Below, in pieces: positions 1 to 4,321 of a stretch of 5,328 nucleotides of DNA. The translations under genes were made by a program, and so were the position numbers. The stretch is taken from contig JADFNQ010000106.1 in NCBI GenBank assembly GCA_022563285.1, positions 1 through 5,328 of the forward strand, given 5' to 3'. Every line of letters begins with the position of its first letter. Position 1 is the stretch's first letter. The notes below the pieces were generated by a model that saw only the letters and a list, made by a program, of their open reading frames with translations, did not search any database and was not told the DNA's origin. The stretch comes from Chloroflexota bacterium. GTDB taxonomy: Bacteria > Chloroflexota > Dehalococcoidia > SM23-28-2 > RBG-16-64-32.

Positions 1-1
1 C

Positions 2-805
2 TACACCTGGGGAGGGGGCTGGAGCGAGGGCACGGACCAGACCTCGGGCACGACGACCACGATGTCCTCGGCCGAGAACGCCGCCACGGCAAGCGGCACG
101 GACACCGCCAGCGCCACCCACTCCGGCCCCAACCGGCAGGCCATCGTAGCTGCCGTCCTCAACCCTGTCGGCGTGGAACTTGCGAACGCCTGGACTACCG
201 GCGTGACCCACACCGCCGGCGCTGGCGCCAATCGCCTGCTGCTTGTCGGCGTCTACGGCGAGGACAGCGGCGTCATCGTCAGCATCGACACCGTCACCTG
301 GGGCGGTCAGACCCTGACGGAGATCGGCGAGGCGACTGTGGGGACCGGCTACAGCAACCTCGTCTGGATGGGGTATCTAAACGAGGCGGGCATCGCCGCA
401 GCGTCGGGTAGCACGATCGTCGCAACCTGGTCAGGCACTACGCCGAACGAGTCGGTCCTCTACGCCGCCGTCACGCTGGAGAACGTCAACCAGACGACGC
501 CCATCGGTGGCTCCAGCACCGGCACCGCCACCAGCGCCTCCACAGTGCAGATCACCAGCGCTGTCGCCGTAGATCAACGCGACATGGCTGTCTACGTCAC
601 GGTCTCCGGCGAACAGGGCCGGACCCACACGGCCGACGCCGGCTACACCGAGGGCACCGAGGAGGACTCGGGTGGAGTCGGTCAGGTCGCTTCGAACGCC
701 ACGAAGGGAATCACCGCCGGCGGCACGGAGCAGCCCACGGCCACCTGGAGCGGCGGCGCGAACACCCGGCTGGGGATCGTTGGCGCCGTCATCAACGTGG
801 CCCCC
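2..805 (+). repeat. Diverged tandem protein-domain repeat within the first gene
   Basis: Residues encoded at 2-166 and at 626-805 align along their whole length. GWSEGTDQTSG matches GYTEGTEEDSG. TASATHSGPN-RQAIVAAVLNP matches TATWSGGANTRLGIVGAVINVAP. The similarity is at protein level, and the DNA is well diverged, so this is an old domain duplication and not a recent DNA repeat. At least one more domain copy must therefore lie to the left of the window. Confidence 0.75.
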
Positions 806-808
806 TAG
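2..808 (+). CDS. C-terminal part of a secreted-type tandem beta-domain repeat protein (5' end off window)
   Basis: The reading frame is open from the left edge to TAG at 806-808, so 268 residues are visible and the true start lies upstream; the ATG at 62 is internal and not a credible start. Composition is rich in Thr, Ser, Gly, Ala and Val with no Cys, no membrane helix and no charged clusters, as in extracellular beta-sandwich proteins. The end of one domain (residues 1-55, closing with NRQAIVAAVLNP) is followed by a complete second domain (about 56-268, closing with TRLGIVGAVINVAP). Markers inside the second domain are ANRLLLVGV near 76-84, VTWGGQTLT near 98-106 and NVNQTTPIG near 161-169. 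This pattern recalls a repeat domain I associate with large secreted proteins and some phage structural proteins; its function is unknown to me. The protein ends at the domain boundary with no sortase, PEP-CTERM or other anchor. An adhesin-like or structural role is inference only. Confidence 0.8.
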   Translation, partial: YTWGGGWSEGTDQTSGTTTTMSSAENAATASGTDTASATHSGPNRQAIVAAVLNPVGVELANAWTTGVTHTAGAGANRLLLVGVYGEDSGVIVSIDTVTWGGQTLTEIGEATVGTGYSNLVWMGYLNEAGIAAASGSTIVATWSGTTPNESVLYAAVTLENVNQTTPIGGSSTGTATSASTVQITSAVAVDQRDMAVYVTVSGEQGRTHTADAGYTEGTEEDSGGVGQVASNATKGITAGGTEQPTATWSGGANTRLGIVGAVINVAP

Positions 809-907
809 ACGTTCACTGGAATCCGGTATGCAATCTTCTTCCCCCGATGCAACAGTTCTCGCCATCTATCGTCTTGCTGAGCGAGGTATTCCAATAGGGG
901 TCATGGA

Positions 908-1756
908 ATGATCGAGAAGATCCTGGTGCCGCTGGACGGCACCCAGATAGCGGAAGCCGGCCTCACCTGGGCGGAGCATGCCGCCGCGCGCTGCGGCGCC
1001 GGCATACGCCTGCTTACCGTCGTGGACAAGGCGGATGGCGCTGAAAACGGCCGGCGTGACCAGGCTGAGGGCTATCTGCGGGAGCACTGCCAGAGGCTGG
1101 AGGCGAAAGGCCTCACCGTTGAATTCGAGGTGGCCTTCGACACACCTGCCGGGCATATCCTCAGCCAGGCGAAGACCGCCGACCTCACCGTGATGACCTC
1201 GGGCACCACCCGCTGGCTGATTAGCGCCGTCCTGGACCGCGTGCTGAGCGAGATGAGGCGGCCGGTCGTCGTCGCCCGGGGCGTGCCCGGCCAGACACCT
1301 CCGCCTCCAAGCCTCAGCAAGATCCTCGTCCCCCTGGACAGGGGCTCCTACTCCCAGCAAATCCTGCCGACGGCCCAGAAGGTGGCCAAGGCTCTCGACG
1401 CCAGCATGATCCTTTGCCATACGGTCGCCTCTGTGGGCCAGCATCGGGACGCCATGGACGCCCCGCCCGGCGTCGCCCGCATCATTGAAGAGGAGCTAGA
1501 CGAATCCCGCCGCTTCCTCGCGCCCGTAGCGGAACGGGTAGAGAAGGACGGGGTAAGCGTGGAGATCGTGGTCACGATGGGCGATGCCCCCAAGGAGATC
1601 ATCCGTATCGCGCACCGCTCCCAGGCAGGGCTCATCGCTATGGCCACCCGAGGCCGCGACCGGTTGGAGAAGCGGATAGTGGGGAGCGTGGCGAACATCG
1701 TGGTCGAATCGACCAACCTTCCTTGCCTTCTCGCCCGCCCCGGCGATGCCGAGTAG
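908..1756 (+). CDS. Tandem-domain universal stress protein (UspA family)
   Basis: This 282-residue cytosolic protein has two UspA domains, at residues 1-125 and about 137-277, joined by a proline-rich linker (QTPPPPS). Each domain opens with the family's first strand, KILVPLD, at residues 4-10 and 138-144. The second domain keeps the nucleotide-binding loop in the form A246-x2-G249-x9-G259-S260, close to the family consensus G-x2-G-x9-G-S/T. The first domain has lost this loop (MTSGTTRWLISAVLDRV, 96-112, about four residues shorter, without the G-S pair). UspA proteins bind ATP and act in stress survival; the actual partner cannot be told from the sequence. The ATG at 908 is preceded by AGGGG at 896-900 with 7 bases of spacing. 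The 99-base gap to the previous gene shows no convincing promoter. The stop lies 3 bases from the stop of the opposing gene. Confidence 0.93.
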   Translation: MIEKILVPLDGTQIAEAGLTWAEHAAARCGAGIRLLTVVDKADGAENGRRDQAEGYLREHCQRLEAKGLTVEFEVAFDTPAGHILSQAKTADLTVMTSGTTRWLISAVLDRVLSEMRRPVVVARGVPGQTPPPPSLSKILVPLDRGSYSQQILPTAQKVAKALDASMILCHTVASVGQHRDAMDAPPGVARIIEEELDESRRFLAPVAERVEKDGVSVEIVVTMGDAPKEIIRIAHRSQAGLIAMATRGRDRLEKRIVGSVANIVVESTNLPCLLARPGDAE

Positions 1757-1759
1757 CCA

Positions 1760-2131
1760 CTAGCCCTCCGGCGGCAGCAGCTGGTCGCCCAGGCTGTTCA
1801 GCGTCGCCGCCAGGTTCTCCGCCAGATCCTTCCGTGACTTGGGCGATAGGCGGTAGCGGGCGCCCACGGCGCGCACCAGGATCTCCAACCCCTTCATCAG
1901 CAGCTGCACGTCCCCCGGATGCTCCGCCATCGCCCGCTTCAGCCTCACCCGCATCAGGGCGATCTCGTCGTCCAGCCCTTCGATCTCCTGGGCCCGCTTC
2001 AGGTCCAGGCGCTCCGCCTGGTCAAGGGCCTGGTGATAGAAGTTGCGGGCGGTGGTGCGGGCGCGCCTAGCGGCGGCGGCCACGACGTGTGCCCCAGCGG
2101 GAACGGCCTGCCTGCCGGTGGGCAGGGCCAT
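1760..2131 (-). CDS. Hypothetical helical protein, last gene of the leftward cassette
   Basis: This is a 123-residue hydrophilic, mostly helical protein that I do not recognise with certainty. The core (residues about 31-75, FYHQALDQAERLDLK through GLDDEIALMRVRLKR) is rich in Leu, Glu, Asp and Arg in heptad-like spacing. It resembles small 'NARKHGFYS...ERLDL...LDEEIALLR' proteins that I have seen in Chloroflexota and phage-associated loci; this is recollection, not a search result. The HGFY part is degenerate here (TTARNFYHQ). There are no Cys residues and no signal peptide. The ATG at 2131 has GGAGG with 6 bases of spacing (2138-2142), inside the preceding gene, which it overlaps by 65 bases in another frame. 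Codons 3-9 read LPTGRQA, produced by a palindromic repeat, so the first 9 or more residues are probably not original family sequence. A later GTG at 2083 is an alternative start. Confidence 0.6.
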   Translation of the reverse strand: MALPTGRQAVPAGAHVVAAAARRARTTARNFYHQALDQAERLDLKRAQEIEGLDDEIALMRVRLKRAMAEHPGDVQLLMKGLEILVRAVGARYRLSPKSRKDLAENLAATLNSLGDQLLPPEG

Positions 2132-2279
2132 CCTCCGCCTCCAGCCCGGCCAGCACCTCCAGCAGGCCGTCCACGGCCTCCGGCGGCAGAGCGGCCGCGG
2201 CCTCAGTCACGCCCAGCAGCAGGCAGAGCGCCGCCAGCTCCCATTCCCTTCGATCTATCGCGACGGCGAGCGTGCTCAC
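2067..2279 (-). CDS. Small helical hypothetical protein (70 aa), translationally coupled
   Basis: The start is GTG (2279-2277), which overlaps the TGA stop of the upstream membrane-protein gene as GTGA. This 4-base overlap is typical of translational coupling and is the main argument that the gene is real. A weak GAGG lies 10 bases upstream. Residues 3-30 form an Ala/Leu-rich amphipathic helix (AIDRREWELAALCLLLGV) and residues 32-48 a second one (PPEAVDGLLEVLAGLEA). From residue 51 the protein runs through the palindromic repeat (GPAHRQAG) and ends in a strongly basic tail (RWGTRRGRRR). The helical part is plausible as a native small protein. The tail may be partly a product of the repeat. 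No domain family is recognised. The last 65 bases overlap the next gene. Confidence 0.55.
   Translation of the reverse strand: MSTLAVAIDRREWELAALCLLLGVTEAAAALPPEAVDGLLEVLAGLEAEDGPAHRQAGRSRWGTRRGRRR
2107..2126. repeat. Short palindromic repeat of the 'LPTGRQA' type
   Basis: Two overlapping CCTGCC units (2107-2112 and 2111-2116) are followed by GGTG and the inverted unit GGCAGG (2121-2126). The second unit and the inverted unit form a 6-bp stem with a 4-base loop. Read on the minus strand in the two overlapping frames it gives LPTGRQA and PAHRQAG. From memory, peptides such as LPTGRQA and LPVGRQA recur in unrelated predicted proteins from uncultured bacteria because a dispersed palindrome of this kind drops into or beside genes. 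That this copy belongs to a dispersed family is inference: only one copy is present in this window. Confidence 0.55.
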
Positions 2280-2617
2280 GGCCGGGTGTCCTCAGGCCAA
2301 CTAGCGGCGAACAGCCGCCGCAGGATAAGGATGGAGACGAACGCGGTGCCGGCCAGCGGCAACGCACGCACGAGCGCCCAGGGGAGGGCGCCCGGGGGAG
2401 AGCCCGCGGGGAGTACCGTGAGCGAGGCCAGGAAGAACAGGCTCTCCCCCAACGCCCCTAGGGAGATCAGCGCCAGGGCGAACACGGCTACCACACGAGG
2501 GGCCGTCTCATCCCGGCGCCGTGCCGCACGATAGAGGAAGTAAGTCAGGTTGAGAGCGGCGCATGCCGCCGTCAGCGCATCTACGCTGATGGCAGCGGTC
2601 CGCCAGCTGCTGGGCAA
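2276..2617 (-). CDS. Small membrane protein with three predicted helices, first gene of the cassette
   Basis: This 113-residue protein starts at TTG (2617-2615). The start is chosen because GGGAGG (2623-2628) lies 5 bases upstream and an in-frame stop at 2630-2632 closes the frame just above it. Three hydrophobic segments are visible. Segment one is at about residues 9-30 (TAACAALNLTYFLYR), followed by a basic stretch AARRR. Segment two is at about 41-69 (FALALISLGALGESLFFLASL). Segment three is at about 80-100 (LPLAGTAFVSILILRRLF). It has no catalytic motif and resembles no transporter or enzyme I know. The short charged loop between helices one and two suggests a small integral inner-membrane protein. 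Its stop overlaps the GTG of the 70-residue gene. A candidate promoter is at 2672-2701. An accessory or regulatory membrane role is only a guess. Confidence 0.7.
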   Translation of the reverse strand: MPSSWRTAAISVDALTAACAALNLTYFLYRAARRRDETAPRVVAVFALALISLGALGESLFFLASLTVLPAGSPPGALPWALVRALPLAGTAFVSILILRRLFAASWPEDTRP

Positions 2618-2671
2618 GGGTGCCTCCCGTCAACTGCACATGAATTAATCGTTTAGGCATCACACGGTAGG

Positions 2672-2701
2672 AGAATAGAACATACGTGCTCCCTCCGTCA
2701 A
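2672..2701 (-). promoter_or_regulatory. Candidate sigma-70-type promoter for the leftward cassette
   Basis: On the minus strand TTGACG (2701-2696) and TATTCT (2677-2672) are separated by 18 bases. The -35 box matches the consensus at five of six positions and the -10 box at four of six. The expected start of transcription near 2665 would give a leader of about 48 bases before the TTG start at 2617. The stretch 2641-2690 is distinctly more AT-rich than its surroundings. Confidence 0.5.
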
Positions 2702-2708
2702 CAGGGAG
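2689..2708. promoter_or_regulatory. Inverted repeat enclosing the -35 box (possible operator)
   Basis: CTCCCT (2689-2694) and AGGGAG (2703-2708) are perfect inverted copies separated by 8 bases. The predicted -35 hexamer (2696-2701) lies inside that spacer. The arrangement suits a repressor site. The arms are only 6 bp and purine-rich, so chance is a fair alternative. No T-run follows the dyad on the minus strand, so it does not look like a terminator of the HIT gene. Confidence 0.3.
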
Positions 2709-2737
2709 GCGTCAGTGTGTCAGGCCAGGCGGCGCCG

Positions 2738-3079
2738 CTAGCCCTCGGGGCCCAGGGGGCGGCCGCCCAGCAAGTGCAGGTGCAGGTGAGGGATCGTCAT
2801 TCCGGCGTGCTCGCCCACGTTGAACGCCAGCCGGTAGCCGCGCTCGTCCAGCCCCTCCTGGCGTGCCACCTGGGCGGCAGCGGCGAACAGCCTCCCCAGC
2901 AGCGGCCCGTGCTCATCGGTCAGCTCCGTCGCCGTGGGGATGTGCTGCTTGGGGATCACCATCACGTGTACCGGGGCCCGCGGGTGGATGTCGCGGATGG
3001 CGAACACCAGGTCGTCCTCGTACAGCTTGTCGACCTGCATCTTCCCCTGGGCCATGTTGCAGAACAGGCAGTCAGCCAT
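2738..3079 (-). CDS. HIT-family protein (HINT/PKCI-like purine nucleotide hydrolase)
   Basis: This is a complete 113-residue cytosolic HIT-superfamily protein. The N-terminus carries the pair C4-x2-C7 (DCLFC), the usual zinc-site half of HINT-type proteins. The middle has the family's IHPRAPVHVMVIPKQHI segment (31-47). The C-terminus has the histidine triad H98-L-H100-L-H102-L-L followed by GGRPLG. H100 is expected to be the nucleophile that takes the nucleotidyl group. HINT enzymes hydrolyse adenosine 5'-phosphoramidates and related adenylates; the physiological substrate here is not determined by the sequence. One small departure is Met94, where many HINTs have Gln in the AGQ motif before the triad. 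The ATG at 3079 has an ideal AGGAGG (3088-3093) 8 bases upstream. The gene appears to be transcribed alone: a terminator lies upstream at 3183-3212 and a separate promoter serves the genes downstream. Confidence 0.95.
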   Translation of the reverse strand: MADCLFCNMAQGKMQVDKLYEDDLVFAIRDIHPRAPVHVMVIPKQHIPTATELTDEHGPLLGRLFAAAAQVARQEGLDERGYRLAFNVGEHAGMTIPHLHLHLLGGRPLGPEG

Positions 3080-3114
3080 GAAAGCGTCCTCCTGCGTAGA
3101 GGGATGACGGGCCT

Positions 3115-3143
3115 ATTGTAGGCGATTGGGCGGAGGCCAACCA
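3115..3143 (-). promoter_or_regulatory. Possible promoter of the HIT gene
   Basis: TACAAT (3120-3115, minus strand) is a good -10 box, five of six to consensus. The hexamer 17 bases above it, TGGTTG (3143-3138), is a poor -35 box. Transcription would begin near 3108, about 28 bases before the ATG and just before the AGGAGG site. A promoter is expected here because a terminator hairpin separates this gene from the lipoprotein gene upstream. Confidence 0.35.
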
Positions 3144-3179
3144 GAGCCGAGGTGGCTCAGGCCCGGGCGACGGGGAGTG

Positions 3180-3212
3180 AAACGGGCGCCTGACGGCGAC
3201 GTCAGGCGCCCG
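3180..3212 (-). terminator. Rho-independent-type terminator after the lipoprotein gene
   Basis: A perfect 13-bp GC-rich stem (3183-3195 with 3200-3212) closes on a 4-base loop (3196-3199). On the minus strand it begins 24 bases past the lipoprotein stop and is followed by TTTCACT. The T-run is short but the orientation is clear, because no T-run follows on the plus strand. Confidence 0.65.
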
Positions 3213-3236
3213 CAAGGGGTGGGGTAGGGTGTGTGC

Positions 3237-4115
3237 TTACTCTAGACCCTCCAACAGGCCGCTGAACAGCTCGGCGATGGAGACGGCGTCAGCGGGCGCG
3301 CCCGGGATCTCCACCGGCTGGTTGTAGTTGGAGAAGGTCATCGTGGCGTCGAACACCATAGAGTCCGCCCCGAAGGCGAACTCGCCGCTCGTCGTCAGCA
3401 TGTGGGGGAGGAGGGTGTCCGGGTCTACCCAGGCGTCGAACGTCAGCGGGCCGCTGACCTCGTCCAGGTTCAGGTCGTCGGTAGCGCCGAAGGCGTCACT
3501 GAAGGCGGCGGAGACGTCGGCGATGTCTATCGTGCCGCGGAAGTGACGGAAGGTGCCGCCCTCCAGCGTCTCCTCGCCCAGGTCCTCTATGTCGCCGCCC
3601 ACGCTATTCACAAGCGCCTCGTAGTCGACGAGGCTGTGATCGTCGAACAGGTCCTGGAACGTGGCGGCGTCAACGCCCAGGTCAGCAAGGCCGAGGTCCC
3701 CGAACAGGTCCTCCACGGAGAAGACCACCCAGCCCTGTGGCGGGATGTTCATGTAGATATCCGTCCCCAGCATAAGCATCTCGAACGTGCCCAGGCCGGT
3801 GAGGTCCATCGTCATGTGCATCTGGTCGGGGGCCTGGAACGCCAGGTCTGCCGTGGCGGATATGGGGAAGCCGCCAGCCACGATGCTGAACTCCAGCTGC
3901 GTCTGGAGGGAATCCACGTCCTGCTGGAAGCTCTCCGCCGAAGCCGATAGCATGTCCAGCGGGGACGAGGCCACAAGGTCCTTGGAGGCGTCATCACCGC
4001 CCCCGGGCTGATCAGACGTCGTCGGCACAGTACCGCCGCTGCTTCCGCAGGCGACAGCCAGGGCAAGCAACAGCGTCAACAGCGTGAGGGGGAAGGCTCG
4101 TTTTAGGATGTGCAT
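3237..4115 (-). CDS. Exported lipoprotein, LppX/LprG or LolA-like fold
   Basis: This complete 292-residue protein has a lipoprotein signal. It shows K5-R6, a hydrophobic core (8-20) and LAVAC with the lipidation Cys at 23. A Gly/Ser/Thr/Asp-rich linker (24-46) should hold the folded part away from the membrane. From about 52 to 292 the pattern is a repeated antiparallel beta-strand layout with methionine-rich hydrophobic strands (MHMTMDL, 99-105; FEMLMLGTDIYMNIP, 111-125). It has the closing signatures TFDAWVDPDTLLPHM (225-239) and FSNYNQPVEIPGAP (261-274), as in LppX/LprAFG and LolA-like lipid-binding lipoproteins. A role in carrying or sensing a lipid at the outer face of the membrane is family inference. 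The mature part is strongly acidic. The ATG at 4115 is supported by AGAGG (4122-4126) 6 bases upstream. No convincing promoter was found between 4116 and 4236. A terminator follows the gene. Confidence 0.85.
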   Translation of the reverse strand: MHILKRAFPLTLLTLLLALAVACGSSGGTVPTTSDQPGGGDDASKDLVASSPLDMLSASAESFQQDVDSLQTQLEFSIVAGGFPISATADLAFQAPDQMHMTMDLTGLGTFEMLMLGTDIYMNIPPQGWVVFSVEDLFGDLGLADLGVDAATFQDLFDDHSLVDYEALVNSVGGDIEDLGEETLEGGTFRHFRGTIDIADVSAAFSDAFGATDDLNLDEVSGPLTFDAWVDPDTLLPHMLTTSGEFAFGADSMVFDATMTFSNYNQPVEIPGAPADAVSIAELFSGLLEGLE

Positions 4116-4228
4116 ATGTCACCTCTCCCTATGAGAGTATTTACGCTTAGTAAGAGTGAGCCTGGGGCCAAACCGTTACATAGGTAGAGGGCCGGCGGTG
4201 ATTCGCTCTTGGTTAAGAACCGCTACGC

Positions 4229-4261
4229 AAACACGAGGTCGCCCCGGCACTCGGGGCGACC
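4229..4261 (-). terminator. Terminator hairpin after the acyl-CoA dehydrogenase gene
   Basis: A perfect 10-bp stem (4237-4246 with 4252-4261) with a 5-base loop lies about 60 bases past the dehydrogenase stop in the minus direction. It is followed there by TCGTGTTT, a modest T-rich stretch. It lies inside the 206-base gap between the dehydrogenase and lipoprotein genes and argues that the two are not one operon. The rest of that gap (4116-4228 and 4262-4321) shows only the lipoprotein ribosome-binding site. Confidence 0.6.
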
Positions 4262-4321
4262 CTGCGTATACGATACGGAGATGTGGAGGCCTGAAGCCTG
4301 TCTGTCTCTGGCAGGGCCCCG

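Noticed and set aside
431..865. Open frame on the minus strand opposite the repeat-domain gene
   Set aside because: The plus strand frame has an internal protein repeat and a sensible composition. The minus frame is Gly/Arg/Asp-rich with no motif.
817..893. TGGAAT and ATTCCA inverted pair in the gap before the universal stress gene
   Set aside because: The arms are 6 bp and more than 60 bases apart, which is not meaningful as a hairpin or an operator.
828..911. 27-codon frame beginning ATG at 828 and ending TGA over the ATG of the universal stress gene (ATGA)
   Set aside because: The overlap is suggestive of a leader peptide, but there is no good ribosome-binding site before 828 and no recognisable leader features; the stress gene has its own AGGGG.
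866..1444. Long open frame (192 codons) on the minus strand antisense to the universal stress gene
   Set aside because: Its product is a low-complexity Gly/Ala/Arg/His mixture without domains. It is the mirror of a gene with clear UspA motifs and arises from GC-rich codon bias.
1919..2461. 180-codon plus-strand frame over the leftward cassette
   Set aside because: It is Pro/Arg/Gly-rich with no ribosome-binding site. The minus-strand genes have coupled starts, ribosome-binding sites and helical or membrane patterns.
3144..3158. Second small inverted repeat GAGCC-GAGGT-GGCTC upstream of the HIT gene
   Set aside because: The stem is only 5 bp and there is no following T-run. Such stems are expected by chance in GC-rich DNA.
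3402..3950. 182-codon plus-strand frame opposite the lipoprotein
   Set aside because: It is a shadow frame: the minus strand has a signal peptide, a lipidation Cys and a family-like C-terminus.
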